This document shows, in pieces, positions 24,125 through 33,089 of a stretch of DNA of 59,246 bases. Position 1 is the first letter of the stretch, and the number at the start of each line of letters is the position of its first letter. The stretch is from contig NZ_QYCN01000005.1 in the NCBI RefSeq assembly GCF_003583925.1, forward strand, positions 108,864 through 168,109, given 5' to 3'. The position numbers and the translations under genes are program-made. The notes below the pieces were generated by a model, which saw only the letters and a program-made list of their open reading frames with translations, did not search any database and was not told the DNA's origin. Source of the DNA: Hymenobacter rubripertinctus (GTDB lineage: Bacteria; Bacteroidota; Bacteroidia; Cytophagales; Hymenobacteraceae).

Positions 24125-25396
24125 CTATTGCGCCACTTCTACCAGCACGGGTTCGGCTACGGGCTGAGCCCGGTAGTAGAGGGTACTGCAATTTTCGGGG
24201 CGCAGCACTTCCCGGGCCGCTTCCAGCACCTGGGCGGTAGTTACGGCCTGCACCTTGGTGCTTTCCTGGTTCACGAGGCTGGCGTCGCCGAGGAGTTTAC
24301 TGAAAGCCAGGTTCATGGCCCGGTTCAGGAGTTCGATTTCGCCGAACACGATGCTCACTTCGGCTTGGTTCTTCACTTTTTCCAACTCTGCGACCGGTAC
24401 TTCAGTGGTGAGCATTTCGGCCACCACGGCTTCCAGGGCCGCATCGGCCTGTTCCAGCGTAACACCCGCGTTTAGTTTGCCGCTGATAACGAGCAGCCCC
24501 GGTTCCAGGGACCCCATTACAGAGGCCGACAGCGAATTGAACAGGGCCTGGTCTTTCACCAGCCGCTGGTAGAGGCGCGACGATTTTCCCCGGCCCAGCA
24601 CATCGGAGAGCAGATCGGCGGGGTAGTAGTCGTCTTCGCCCCGGCCGGGCATGTGGTAGACTTTGTAGAGCGCCGACAGCGGCACCTCGGCACCTGCTTC
24701 GAGGAAGCGGGCTTCGGTCTGGCGGGGCTCCCGGGGCAGTTGGCGCTCGTAGTGAATGCCGCCCGGAATGGGTTCGAACCACTTTTCGGCCAGGCGACGG
24801 GCCTCGGCCACGGTTACGTCGCCGGCTACGACCAGCACGGCATTGGTGGGGGCGTAGTGCTTGGCGAAGAAGTCGCGCACCTGCTGCATGGTGGCCTCCT
24901 CAATGTGGGCGACTTCCTTGCCGATGGTGGCCCACTGGTAGGGGTGATGCTGGTAGGCGAGGGGCCGCAGCTTCAGCCAGACGTCGCCGTAGGGCTGGTT
25001 GAGGTAGTTCTGCTTGAATTCCTCGACCACCACTTTGCGCTGCACGTCGAGGCCGTTCTCGGAGAAAGCCAGGTTCAGCATCCTATCCGATTCGAGCCAG
25101 AAGCCGGTTTCGAGGTTGGCAGCGGGTAGGGTCAGGTAGTAGTTGGTGATGTCGGGGGAGGTGAAGGCATTGTTCTCGCCGCCCACCAGCTGCAAGGGCT
25201 CGTCGTAGCTGGGAATGTTGACGGAGCCCGAGAACATGAGGTGCTCGAACAGGTGGGCGAATCCGGTCTGGTCGGGTGCTTCGTCGCGGGAGCCCACGTT
25301 GTAGAGTACGTTGAGCACGGCCATGGGCGTGCTGTGGTCTTCGTGGACAATGCAGCGCAAGCCGTTGGCCAGGGTAAATTCTTCAAACTGAATCAT
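24125..25396 (-). CDS. M16-family zinc peptidase
   Basis: The 423-residue product has the inverted zinc motif HLFEH in 'TGFAHLFEHLMFSGSVNI' and the downstream Glu in 'KVVVEEFKQNYLNQPYGDVW'. A second homologous half begins near residue 180 ('APTNAVLVVAGDVTVAEARR'), and 'GRGKSSRLYQRLVKDQALFN' is typical of the family. This is the one-chain, about 420-residue form related to processing peptidase subunits. No signal peptide is visible. A heptamer repeat array begins 8 bases upstream of the start and may affect expression. Confidence 0.9.
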   Translation of the reverse strand: MIQFEEFTLANGLRCIVHEDHSTPMAVLNVLYNVGSRDEAPDQTGFAHLFEHLMFSGSVNIPSYDEPLQLVGGENNAFTSPDITNYYLTLPAANLETGFWLESDRMLNLAFSENGLDVQRKVVVEEFKQNYLNQPYGDVWLKLRPLAYQHHPYQWATIGKEVAHIEEATMQQVRDFFAKHYAPTNAVLVVAGDVTVAEARRLAEKWFEPIPGGIHYERQLPREPRQTEARFLEAGAEVPLSALYKVYHMPGRGEDDYYPADLLSDVLGRGKSSRLYQRLVKDQALFNSLSASVMGSLEPGLLVISGKLNAGVTLEQADAALEAVVAEMLTTEVPVAELEKVKNQAEVSIVFGEIELLNRAMNLAFSKLLGDASLVNQESTKVQAVTTAQVLEAAREVLRPENCSTLYYRAQPVAEPVLVEVAQ

Positions 25397-25403
25397 GGAG
25401 GAA

Positions 25404-25436
25404 AGCTACAAGCTGGAAGCTGCAAGCTGCAAGCTT
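25404..25436 (+). repeat. Heptamer array (AGCTGCA type)
   Basis: Four 7-bp units in a row (agctaca, agctgga, agctgca, agctgca) and a partial fifth lie just upstream of the M16 gene start. Related 7-bp arrays occur at 29251-29344, 40797-40886, 41615-41642 and 41834-41861. Confidence 0.7.
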
Positions 25437-25504
25437 CTTTTCATATTTACCGATAACTGCTTCGGCAGAAGAAGGGCGAAACCGTCGGTTCGTGCTACGT
25501 AACC

Positions 25505-25534
25505 GCCCGCCCGAAACAGAAGTTTCGGGCGGGC
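25505..25534 (-). terminator. Hairpin after the TonB-dependent receptor gene
   Basis: A 13-bp perfect stem with a 4-base loop lies 6 bases past the receptor stop. There is no T-run on the minus strand, so it may terminate weakly or stabilise the 3' end. Confidence 0.55.
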
Positions 25535-25540
25535 CGCCGC

Positions 25541-28135
25541 CTACAACGTAGCCCGCACGCCCAGCAGTATGGTGCGGGCGGTGGGGTAGGCCCCGGCGTC
25601 GAGGCCGGCCTGCTGGTTGTGGGAGCCGGCCGAGCTGACGTTGGGGTCAAAGCCGCGGTACTTGGTGAGCACAACCAGGTTCTGCCCGCCCACCCACAGG
25701 CGGACGTTGCGGGCTTCCTTTTCCCAGACTTTGTAGCTGACCGTAAGCGCTGAGAGCCGCCCGTGGTTGCCCGATTGCAGGGTATAGGTGCTGACTCGGG
25801 GCAGTAACGTGCCGGCTACCGGCACGTCGGTGTCCGGGTGGGTGGGCGTCCAGCGCTGGCGGACCCGGCCGGAGGCGTTGGTACCACTGTTGGTGGCATC
25901 CAGGTAGATTAGCGCGCTATTTTGCAACTGATACCCGAACATGCCATCAGCCTGAAGCTGCATTTCCAGACGGCCCATCGTGAGCTGCTGCGTGAAGCTG
26001 AGCAGTTGCCGGGGCAATCCGCTGCCCAAGGGCTGCTGATCTCCCGGATTGCCGCGGCCGTTCACGTCCTCGTACTTCAGGTCGTGGGTGGCGTCGAGCC
26101 CCTGAACGCGGTAGCCGTAGAACGTGCTCAGGGGCTGGTGGTTGAGGGTGCGGTGGTGAGAAAAGCTGTAGGAGATGTCATCACCCGTTTCAAATCGGTT
26201 GCGGTTGGCGGCGGCGGCCAGCTGGCTGCTACCGTGCACTTTACCGGCCTGCCAGCTGCCTCGCACGGTCAGCTCCAGGCCAGTATTGCGCAGGTAATCG
26301 TCGTGGGTGATGCTGGATAAGTAGAAGTTGCTAACCGTGGTGTTGGTTTGCCGGGAGTAGGCCTGGGCCGTCACGGTCAGGTGGTTATGGAGTAGGCCCG
26401 CTTCCGCGCCCGCATCCAGCTGCTGGCTTGGTTCGGGGAGGAATAGGGGTATCATCTGTCTAGGGTTACCTCCGGATAGCATAGACAGAAAGTGGTTTCG
26501 CCCAAAGTTGCCAGCCCCCGACGTGCGCCCCCAGCCCACCCACACGTCGAGCTTGCCGGGCGCGGAGGTCCAGAAGTTCTCCTTGGCCGCGTGCCAGCGC
26601 ACCTGGGCTCCCGGTAGCCAGCTCCAAGGCTTGGTAGCGTCGAAAGTATTGGTTGGGTCGCGGCGCAAAGTGCCCCGGATCTGGTACCGCTCATCAAAAG
26701 TATAGCCGGCCGTGAGCTGGTAAAAAGTAACGCTGTTTTGGGCCGTGCTGGTGCTGGTGGTCAATATGCCGCTGGGGTCTGGGAGGTAGGTGCGCTGCGC
26801 GGTGGTTGTTTCCGGGGCCTGTCGCATGGCCTCCAGGCTGGCCGTTACCGAGTGCCGCTGCTCGCCGAAGCTGCGGGCGTAGCGCAGGGCCGGGTTCAGC
26901 ACCAGTTGCCGGTAAGTGAAAAGAAGGTCGCCATTCTGGCCCGGCGGGAAGCTGCCAAACGCCGCGCGGTAGGAGCGGCTGCGGAGCGTGGCCCGTTCCA
27001 GATTGGCGCGCAGGTCCAAGATGAGGCCGGTGGCTACCTCATAGCGCGCCCCCAGCTGTGCCAGCAGCCGTTGCTGCTCGGGAGCTTGGTAAGCCTGCCG
27101 GGCCACCTCCACTGGGTTCACGTAGTAGCCGGGGTCGGGGTTATCGGTCGTCGACTGGGTGGGCGGCGTAAATAGCGCGTTGGCAACGGCGTAATAAGCA
27201 GGAATCCGCTGCTCGGTCTGGCTGAAGCTGCCGGTGGCCTCCAGGCGCAGGCGCTGGCCGATTTGCTGGTTGAGGGCGGCGCGCACGGCGTAGCGGCGCA
27301 GGCGCGAGTTCAGCACCACGCCCTCCTGGTTGAGGTAGTCGGCGGCGGCGTAGTAGCGGGTGGTGGCCGTGCCGCCCGAGAGGCCCAGGTGGTGTTCGTG
27401 CACGGCAGCCGTGCGCAGCAGTTCGTTCTGCCAGTCGGTGCCCTTGCCTAAGGCTGCTACCTGAGCAGGCGAGTACTTCGCCGGCAGGCCGTAGCGTTGG
27501 CTTACTTCGTTGTGGAGGGTGGCGTACTCGCGGGCATCCAGCAGGTCGTAGCGGTAGCGGGTGCGCTGCACGCCGCCGTAGCCGGCGTAGGTCAGGCGGG
27601 GCTTGCCGGCTTTGCCCCGGCGGGTGGTAATGCGAATGACGCCGTTGAGGCCCTGGGAGCCGTAGAGCGCCGTTTCGTAGCCTCCCTTCAAAATTTCCAC
27701 CTGCTCAATATCCTCACTCGGAATGCTCAGCAGCGGGTTGGTATCCAGCTCCATGGTTTCGGCCGGCACGATGCCACCGGGGCTGTTACTGTTACTCAGC
27801 TGAAACGTGTGCTGGAAGACCGGCACCCCGTCCACCACGTACAGCGGCTGGGCGTTGCCCGACAGGCTGGCCGCCCCCCGAATCCGGACTGCCACCTGCG
27901 CCCCCAGAGCCCCGGAGTAGGGCGTAGCCTGCACCCCGGCTACCTGGCGGAGCTGCTCCTGGAGGGGAAGAAGCGGGGTGAATGGGCGATGAAATACGAG
28001 AATCTCACCTTGAATAACGCCTCTTAAACTATCGGGGCGTACCGCTATACGGCCTAGGCTGAGCGCGTCGGTTTGTTGGGCCTGGGCGGCCAGCGGGAGC
28101 AAGAAGAGGAATCCGAGGGATAAAAATCGAGTCAT
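25541..28135 (-). CDS. TonB-dependent outer-membrane receptor, SusC-like
   Basis: The 864-residue product has a signal peptide (MTRFLSLGFLFLLPLAAQAQ), a plug domain with 'RGAASLSGNAQPLYVVDGVP', 'EDIEQVEILKGGYETALYGS' and 'GLNGVIRITTRRGKAGKPRL', then a long beta-barrel region rich in aromatic strands. The TRRGK-P plug end is a RagA/SusC hallmark. It lacks the N-terminal carboxypeptidase-like domain of full SusC proteins and is shorter (864 against about 1000). No SusD-type partner lies beside it. The ligand is unknown. The C-terminus ends in a strand with 'ARTILLGVRATL', as expected for barrel insertion. Confidence 0.88.
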   Translation of the reverse strand: MTRFLSLGFLFLLPLAAQAQQTDALSLGRIAVRPDSLRGVIQGEILVFHRPFTPLLPLQEQLRQVAGVQATPYSGALGAQVAVRIRGAASLSGNAQPLYVVDGVPVFQHTFQLSNSNSPGGIVPAETMELDTNPLLSIPSEDIEQVEILKGGYETALYGSQGLNGVIRITTRRGKAGKPRLTYAGYGGVQRTRYRYDLLDAREYATLHNEVSQRYGLPAKYSPAQVAALGKGTDWQNELLRTAAVHEHHLGLSGGTATTRYYAAADYLNQEGVVLNSRLRRYAVRAALNQQIGQRLRLEATGSFSQTEQRIPAYYAVANALFTPPTQSTTDNPDPGYYVNPVEVARQAYQAPEQQRLLAQLGARYEVATGLILDLRANLERATLRSRSYRAAFGSFPPGQNGDLLFTYRQLVLNPALRYARSFGEQRHSVTASLEAMRQAPETTTAQRTYLPDPSGILTTSTSTAQNSVTFYQLTAGYTFDERYQIRGTLRRDPTNTFDATKPWSWLPGAQVRWHAAKENFWTSAPGKLDVWVGWGRTSGAGNFGRNHFLSMLSGGNPRQMIPLFLPEPSQQLDAGAEAGLLHNHLTVTAQAYSRQTNTTVSNFYLSSITHDDYLRNTGLELTVRGSWQAGKVHGSSQLAAAANRNRFETGDDISYSFSHHRTLNHQPLSTFYGYRVQGLDATHDLKYEDVNGRGNPGDQQPLGSGLPRQLLSFTQQLTMGRLEMQLQADGMFGYQLQNSALIYLDATNSGTNASGRVRQRWTPTHPDTDVPVAGTLLPRVSTYTLQSGNHGRLSALTVSYKVWEKEARNVRLWVGGQNLVVLTKYRGFDPNVSSAGSHNQQAGLDAGAYPTARTILLGVRATL

Positions 28136-28234
28136 AGGGGAGGATAAAGCGGGAATATGGCCCCGAAGATAGAGGGCGGAACCAGCCAGATTTCACAAAC
28201 CGGCCCGAATAATTTCCCTTCCGGCCCAAACCCG

Positions 28235-28242
28235 TACTTTTG
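28235..28242 (+). promoter_or_regulatory. -7 promoter box of the E1 gene
   Basis: TACTTTTG fits the Bacteroidota -7 consensus TAnnTTTG and lies 31 bases before the chosen start. The -33 region is not clear. Confidence 0.4.
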
Positions 28243-28273
28243 GCCCCACCCACCCGCTACCTGCCTTTCCGCT

Positions 28274-30295
28274 ATGCACTTCGACCGCAAGGACTACGCC
28301 AACGAAACCCTGCTCCACCTCTACCGCCACCTGCTCAAGCCCCGGCTGATTGAGGAGAAAATGCTCATTCTGCTCCGCCAGGGCAAAATCAGCAAGTGGT
28401 TTTCGGGCATCGGCCAGGAGGCCATTTCCGTGGGCAGCACCCTGGCCCTGAACCCCGACGAGTATATTCTGCCCCTGCACCGCAACCTGGGCGTATTCAC
28501 GGGCCGCGATATTCCCCTCGACCGCCTCTTTGCCCAGTGGCAGGGCAAGGCCCACGGCTTCACCAAGGGCCGCGACCGGAGCTTCCATTTCGGTACCAAC
28601 GAATACCACATCGTGGGCATGATCAGCCACCTTGGCCCCCAGCTGGCCGTGGCCGGCGGCATTGCCCTGGCCGATGTGCTGGACGAGAAGCCCAAAGTAA
28701 CCGTAACCTACAGCGGCGACGGCGGCGCTTCGGAGGGCGACTTTCACGAGGCCCTCAACGTGGCCGCCGTGTGGCAGCTGCCGGTCATTTTCATCATCGA
28801 AAACAACGGCTACGGCCTCAGCACGCCCAGCAACGAGCAGTTCCGCTTCCGCTACTTCGTGGACAAAGGCCCGGCCTACGGCATGGAAGCCGTGCAGGTA
28901 GACGGCAACAACGTGCTGGAAGTGTACGACACGGTGAAGCGCCTGGCCGAGGACCTGCGCCAGAACCCGCGCCCGGTGCTGCTGGAGGCCCTCACCTTCC
29001 GGATGCGCGGCCACGAGGAGGCCAGCGGCACCAAGTACGTGCCCCAGGAGCTGTTCACGGAATGGGCCGCCAAAGACCCCGTGGAAAACTACGAAAAGTG
29101 GCTGATGCAGGAGGGCATTCTCGATGAGGAGGCCCGCATGCGCTACCGCGAAACCATCAAGCGCGAAATTGAGGAGGGCCTGCGCATTGCCGAAGCCGAG
29201 CCCCTGCCCACGCCCAGTCTGGAGCAGGAAATCGGGGATATGTACGCTGAGTTGCCAGTGGCCAGTGACCAGTTGCCAGTTGCCGGGGAGGACGAAGACC
29301 AGAACGACCCGGCCACTGACAACGGGCAACCGGCCACTGACAAGCGTTACGTCGATGCCATTTCCGACGGGTTGCGCCAGAGCATGGAGCGGTTTCCGGA
29401 GCTGGTACTCATGGGCCAGGATATTGCCGAGTACGGGGGCGTGTTCAAGATTACGGATGGCTTCGTAAAGCAATTCGGCAAGGGCCGGGTGCGCAATACG
29501 CCGCTCTGCGAATCGGCCATTGTGGGGGCGGCGCTGGGCCTGAGCATCAAGGGCAAGAAGGCGATGGTGGAAATGCAGTTCGCCGATTTCGTGACCTGCG
29601 GCTTCAACCAGATCATCAACAACCTGGCGAAAACCCACTACCGCTGGGGCCAGAACGCCGACGTGGTGGTGCGCATGCCCACCGGTGCGGGCACGGCCGC
29701 CGGCCCCTTCCACAGCCAGAGCAACGAAGCGTGGTTTACTCACACGCCCGGCCTGAAGGTGGTGTACCCCAGCAACCCCGTGGATGCCAAGGGCCTGCTT
29801 TGCGCCGCCATCGAGGACCCCAACCCGGTCATGTTCTTCGAGCACAAGCTGCTTTACCGCAGCCTTTCGGCTCCCGTGCCCGATGCCTACTACACCACGC
29901 CCATCGGGCAGGCTGCGCTGGTGCGCGAGGGCCAGGAAATGAGCATCATCACCTACGGGGCGGGCGTGCACTGGGCCACCGCCCTGGCCGAGGAGCTGCA
30001 CCTCGACTGTGATATTATCGACCTGCGCACGCTGCTGCCCTGGGATGAGGCCGCCGTGCGCCGCACGGTGGAGAAAACCGGCCGCATCATCCTGCTCCAC
30101 GAAGACACGCTCACGGGCGGCCTGGCGGGCGAAATCGGGGCCTGGATTGCCGAAAACTGCTTCCGTAGCCTCGATGCCCCCATCATGCGCGTGGCCTCCC
30201 TCGATACGGCCGTGCCCTTCGCGCCCTCCCTCGAAAAACAGTTTCTGCCCCAGCAGCGCCTGCGCCAGGCTGTGGAAAAGATGCGCGGCTACTAG
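28274..30295 (+). CDS. 2-oxoacid dehydrogenase E1, fused alpha and beta subunits
   Basis: From the ATG at 28274 (MHFDRKDYANETLL) the product is 673 residues. The alpha part (about 1-320) has the thiamine diphosphate motif 'YSGDGGASEGDFHEALNVAA' ending in 'IENNGYGLSTP'. The beta part (from about residue 357) has 'ELVLMGQDIAEYGGVFKITD', 'RVRNTPLCESAIVGAALGLS' and 'DPNPVMFFEHKLLYRS'. Such fusions are usually annotated as branched-chain 2-oxoacid dehydrogenase E1 in Bacteroidota; the exact substrate (branched-chain acids or pyruvate) cannot be told from sequence alone. The linker between halves is coded by two opposed arrays of 7-bp repeats. No E2 or E3 gene of its own is adjacent. Confidence 0.88.
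   Translation: MHFDRKDYANETLLHLYRHLLKPRLIEEKMLILLRQGKISKWFSGIGQEAISVGSTLALNPDEYILPLHRNLGVFTGRDIPLDRLFAQWQGKAHGFTKGRDRSFHFGTNEYHIVGMISHLGPQLAVAGGIALADVLDEKPKVTVTYSGDGGASEGDFHEALNVAAVWQLPVIFIIENNGYGLSTPSNEQFRFRYFVDKGPAYGMEAVQVDGNNVLEVYDTVKRLAEDLRQNPRPVLLEALTFRMRGHEEASGTKYVPQELFTEWAAKDPVENYEKWLMQEGILDEEARMRYRETIKREIEEGLRIAEAEPLPTPSLEQEIGDMYAELPVASDQLPVAGEDEDQNDPATDNGQPATDKRYVDAISDGLRQSMERFPELVLMGQDIAEYGGVFKITDGFVKQFGKGRVRNTPLCESAIVGAALGLSIKGKKAMVEMQFADFVTCGFNQIINNLAKTHYRWGQNADVVVRMPTGAGTAAGPFHSQSNEAWFTHTPGLKVVYPSNPVDAKGLLCAAIEDPNPVMFFEHKLLYRSLSAPVPDAYYTTPIGQAALVREGQEMSIITYGAGVHWATALAEELHLDCDIIDLRTLLPWDEAAVRRTVEKTGRIILLHEDTLTGGLAGEIGAWIAENCFRSLDAPIMRVASLDTAVPFAPSLEKQFLPQQRLRQAVEKMRGY
29251..29344 (+). 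repeat. Opposed heptamer arrays inside the E1 linker
   Basis: Five units at 29251-29285 (gttgcca, gtggcca, gtgacca, gttgcca, gttgccg) face five units at 29310-29344 (cggccac, tgacaac, gggcaac, cggccac, tgacaag) that are their reverse complements. The two arms can pair in the mRNA around a 24-base loop. Being 35 bp long each, they encode different frames of the same repeat and keep the gene open. Confidence 0.8.
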
Positions 30296-30381
30296 CCCGC
30301 CCCCCCGGCCCGGCCGGCCGTTGGCGGCCGGGCCGAATTATGTACCTTGTGAAGTTCGACAAGCAGTTGAGCGTTAGTCAA

Positions 30382-30705
30382 ATGAATGTTATGGCCTTTT
30401 TCGGGCGGCGTCTGGGTTTGCTGAGTGTGGCGGCGGTGTTGCTGCTGGCGGCCCCGGCCTGCCACCGCTACCGCCTGCCCAGCCCCACGGGGCCGCCCCA
30501 GCCCAAAGTAAAAAAGGCGAAAAGCCCCGCCAACGAATCGGCTGACGGCCGGGCGCTGGACGTGGAAAAGGAGTCGGTGAAGGCTCAGAAAAACAGCTAC
30601 GACAAGCAAGGGCTGCTCAAAAAGCCCAAGTATGAGCGGCGGCGACTCAGGCGCAAAGTGGGGCCGCGCAGGTTTCTGGGTATCCCCTTACCCTTTCAGA
30701 AATAA
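30382..30705 (+). CDS. Small basic lipoprotein
   Basis: From the ATG at 30382 the product is 107 residues. A hydrophobic signal (LGLLSVAAVLLLAAPACHRY) ends in the lipobox APAC. The mature chain is short, very basic (many Lys and Arg, for example KYERRRLRRKVGPRRFLG) and probably disordered. No family is recognised. An ATG three codons further in (30391) is an equal candidate start. It is followed by another small exported protein on the same strand. Confidence 0.6.
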   Translation: MNVMAFFGRRLGLLSVAAVLLLAAPACHRYRLPSPTGPPQPKVKKAKSPANESADGRALDVEKESVKAQKNSYDKQGLLKKPKYERRRLRRKVGPRRFLGIPLPFQK

Positions 30706-30827
30706 GCCCCGTAAACAACCCCGGCGACGGAACATAACCAACCGCCGGGCCAAGGCCCCGGCCAGTTTTTCCGCCTCCGCTATCTGCCCTGCTTCTCTGT
30801 TATTCACCGTTTTTACTGCTTAGGACC

Positions 30828-31160
30828 ATGCGTTACGCCCTGATCGGAACATTTCTGCTGGCCCTGCTCAGCACCCAGGCCCGGGCTCAGCTGGAATCGA
30901 CCAGCCCGGCCGGACAGCGCGCGGCCAACCGTAAGGCCCTGCGCGATGCCCGCAAGTTCGACGCCAAGTACAAAGAGTCGCACCTGACGGTGAAGAAGGA
31001 GGAGCTCAAGGACCAGTCCGGTGGCCGGCTAGCCGTGAATCCGCCCACCGATGAGCGGGCCAGCTACCAGTTCGACCGTACCGGCGCGCCGCGCGTGAGC
31101 GAACCATCACGCTACAATTTTCGTCTTCGCAAGAAGCGCGACGCTGCCGTCGCGCACTAA
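30828..31160 (+). CDS. Small exported basic protein
   Basis: The 110-residue product has a signal peptide (MRYALIGTFLLALLSTQARA, cut before QLES). The mature part is charged and helical ('NRKALRDARKFDAKYKES') and ends with 'RYNFRLRKKRDAAVAH'. No known domain is recognised. It lies between the small lipoprotein and ytxJ on the same strand, 21 bases before ytxJ, so the two may be co-transcribed. Confidence 0.6.
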   Translation: MRYALIGTFLLALLSTQARAQLESTSPAGQRAANRKALRDARKFDAKYKESHLTVKKEELKDQSGGRLAVNPPTDERASYQFDRTGAPRVSEPSRYNFRLRKKRDAAVAH

Positions 31161-31181
31161 TTCACGCGCTAATTCCTTCCT

Positions 31182-31526
31182 ATGATTCCCTGGCAACCCC
31201 TCACCGCTGCCGAGCAGCTCACCGATATCGTCCGCGAATCCTACGAGCAGCCGGTCATTATTTTCAAGCACAGCACCAGCTGCTCCATCAGTGCCATGGC
31301 CAAGAGCAAAGTAGAGCGCCAGTGGGCCGATGCCGGCCTCGACGACGCGAAAATCTACTACCTCGACCTGCTGCGCTTCCGGCCTATCTCCCAGGAAATA
31401 GCCCAGAAATTCAGCGTCCACCACGAGTCGCCCCAACTGCTACTCATCCGCAACGGCGAGTGCAGCTACGACGCCTCGCACATGGGCATCAAGCTGAGTG
31501 AAGTAAAAAGCGCTTTGAGCGCGTAA
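31182..31526 (+). CDS. ytxJ: Bacillithiol-system redox protein YtxJ
   Basis: The 114-residue product has a thioredoxin-like fold with 'QPVIIFKHSTSCSISAMAKS' (active Cys with Ser neighbours, monothiol type), 'IYYLDLLRFRPISQEIAQKF' and 'HHESPQLLLIRNGECSYDAS'. This is the YtxJ (formerly DUF2847) family, thought to act as a bacilliredoxin that removes bacillithiol from oxidised proteins. Bacillithiol is used by many Bacteroidota, so it fits the host. A 29-bp perfect hairpin starts at the first base after the stop. Confidence 0.88.
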   Translation: MIPWQPLTAAEQLTDIVRESYEQPVIIFKHSTSCSISAMAKSKVERQWADAGLDDAKIYYLDLLRFRPISQEIAQKFSVHHESPQLLLIRNGECSYDASHMGIKLSEVKSALSA

Positions 31527-31586
31527 CCACCTAAACACGAGAACGGTCATCCTGCTGGCAGGATGACCGTTCTCGTGTTTAGGTGG
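31527..31586. terminator. Bidirectional terminator, 29-bp perfect stem
   Basis: A perfect 29-bp inverted repeat with a 2-base loop stands between the convergent ytxJ and OsmC genes. It starts at the first base after the ytxJ stop and ends 14 bases before the OsmC stop. Confidence 0.85.
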
Positions 31587-31599
31587 CAGCGGGCGCAGT

Positions 31600-32007
31600 T
31601 CAGGCACTGTACTCAAACTGAACCTGCTGCCTGATTTCCGGATTCAGACTCAGGGCAACCGGGCAGGTACGGGCCGCTTTTTCGAGGAGATTCCGCTCCT
31701 TTTCGGTAAGCGTAGCCGGCAGGCGAAACACCACGTCCAGTTGCCCGATGCGGCGTGGGTCGGCCAGCATGTGCTTGGTCACGTCCCAGCGCACACCGGT
31801 CAGGTCCAGGTCGTGGCGCTCGGCCACAATGCCCATAATGGTCATCATGCACGCGCCCAGGGCGGCACCCACCAAATCGGTGGGCGAAAAAGCCTCGCCC
31901 CGGCCGTGGTTATCCACGGGCGCATCGGTGAGAATGGTAGTGCCCGAGGCTACGTGGGTAGCTTCGGTACGCAGGTGGCCGGCGTAGCGGGCGGTGGCGG
32001 TGCTCAT
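31600..32007 (-). CDS. OsmC/Ohr-family protein
   Basis: The 135-residue product has the two redox Cys of OsmC peroxidases: one in 'LVGAALGACMMTIMGIVAER' and one in 'EKAARTCPVALSLNPEI'. 'GEAFSPTDLVGAALGAC' is the family hallmark and 'HDLDLTGVRWDVTKHM' fits the dimer core. These cytoplasmic enzymes reduce organic hydroperoxides with thiol partners. Convergence with ytxJ across a shared terminator puts two thiol-redox genes side by side, although they are not in one operon. Confidence 0.9.
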   Translation of the reverse strand: MSTATARYAGHLRTEATHVASGTTILTDAPVDNHGRGEAFSPTDLVGAALGACMMTIMGIVAERHDLDLTGVRWDVTKHMLADPRRIGQLDVVFRLPATLTEKERNLLEKAARTCPVALSLNPEIRQQVQFEYSA

Positions 32008-32124
32008 GGCAAGTTGATTTAGAAGGACGGTATGCGGGTAAATTTACGTACTTTCGGAAGGGTAGCCGGTGAGCGGCTCCCGGGTCAGCGTTTTTCAATT
32101 CGCCTGTTTACATTTCCCCAACCT

Positions 32125-32916
32125 GTGCGTACTTCGCTTGTTTTTGGCAGCAGCCTCGCGCTGGCGTTACTGGCCACCGCCCCGCTGGCCCAGGCTCAGC
32201 AAACTCCGGCATCGAGCAGTGATGCGCCTTCTTACCGCAAGGAGTTCACCTACGGAATCAATTTCAATACCCGGGGCGGCCTGATCGGGGGCGTGGCCGT
32301 CCGTTCCACCCACCTGCTCAGCCAGGACTGGGCCCGGTTCTGGAGCATTGAGGCGGTAGAGGTGAAGCACCCGAAGGAGCAGAAAGTAGTAACGGGCTAC
32401 GCTGGTACCATCGTCGACCACAAGAGCAATTACCTGTACGTGATCCGGCCGTCGGTAGGGTTGCAGCGCGTTATTTTCCGCAAGGCACCCGATTCCGGGG
32501 TGCAGGTGAACGGCCTGTTCGGGGCCGGCCCCTCCATCGGTCTGCTCATGCCCTATTTTATTACCTACAACTACTCGGAGCCGGCAAGCCCGCGTGACCC
32601 CATCACGGATGCCCGCAATGAGCAGTATGACCCGGCCATCCACGATCAGGAAAACCGGCGCATTATGGACCGGGCCCCGCTGTTTTCCGGGGCCGGGGAC
32701 ACCAAACTGAAGTTGGGAGCCCATATCCGGGGGGCGTTGAGCTTCGAGTACGGTCGTTACCGGGATGCCGTGGCGGGCGTGGAAGTAGGAGCCGTAGTAG
32801 AGGCCTATCCCAAGGCCCCAGCCATTATCCGGGTGAAAAACGCATCCGATGAGTCGCTCAACGACCGGTTTATGCCCTCCGTGTACCTGACCATCTACCT
32901 GGGTAGCCGCAACTGA
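32125..32916 (+). CDS. Predicted outer-membrane beta-barrel protein
   Basis: A GTG at 32125 ([20 protein letters not shown], cut at AQAQ) gives an ideal signal peptide and 263 residues; an ATG at 32032 in the same frame adds 31 residues ahead of the signal and is less likely. The mature protein alternates short hydrophobic strands and polar turns ('[20 protein letters not shown]', '[20 protein letters not shown]') and ends '[10 protein letters not shown]', the pattern of a small outer-membrane barrel. No named family is recognised. A strong terminator follows. Confidence 0.65.
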   Translation: MRTSLVFGSSLALALLATAPLAQAQQTPASSSDAPSYRKEFTYGINFNTRGGLIGGVAVRSTHLLSQDWARFWSIEAVEVKHPKEQKVVTGYAGTIVDHKSNYLYVIRPSVGLQRVIFRKAPDSGVQVNGLFGAGPSIGLLMPYFITYNYSEPASPRDPITDARNEQYDPAIHDQENRRIMDRAPLFSGAGDTKLKLGAHIRGALSFEYGRYRDAVAGVEVGAVVEAYPKAPAIIRVKNASDESLNDRFMPSVYLTIYLGSRN

Positions 32917-32935
32917 TTACCGGCGGCCTTACTCA

Positions 32936-33005
32936 GGGGCCGGGCAAGGACGGGAAGGACGCAATAGCCTTCGTTCCCGCGCTTGCCCGGCTCCTTCTTT
33001 TTTTC
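32936..33005 (+). terminator. Intrinsic terminator with T-run
   Basis: An extended stem-loop (13-bp outer stem from 32936, ending at 32994) is followed by a T-rich run (ttcttttttt). It ends the outer-membrane protein transcript before lipA. Confidence 0.8.
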
Positions 33006-33077
33006 TCCCTGCCTGCCCCAAACTCCCGGCAGGTCGGAATTGTCTTACGGTTGGAATTTTCCGCCCCTCATTCCTCT

Positions 33078-33085
33078 TACCTTTG
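33078..33085 (+). promoter_or_regulatory. -7 promoter box of lipA
   Basis: TACCTTTG matches the Bacteroidota -7 consensus and ends 5 bases before the lipA ATG, so the transcript would be leaderless or nearly so. A TTG at 33051-33053 is 24 bases upstream, somewhat far for a -33 box. Confidence 0.4.
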
Positions 33086-33089
33086 CAAC

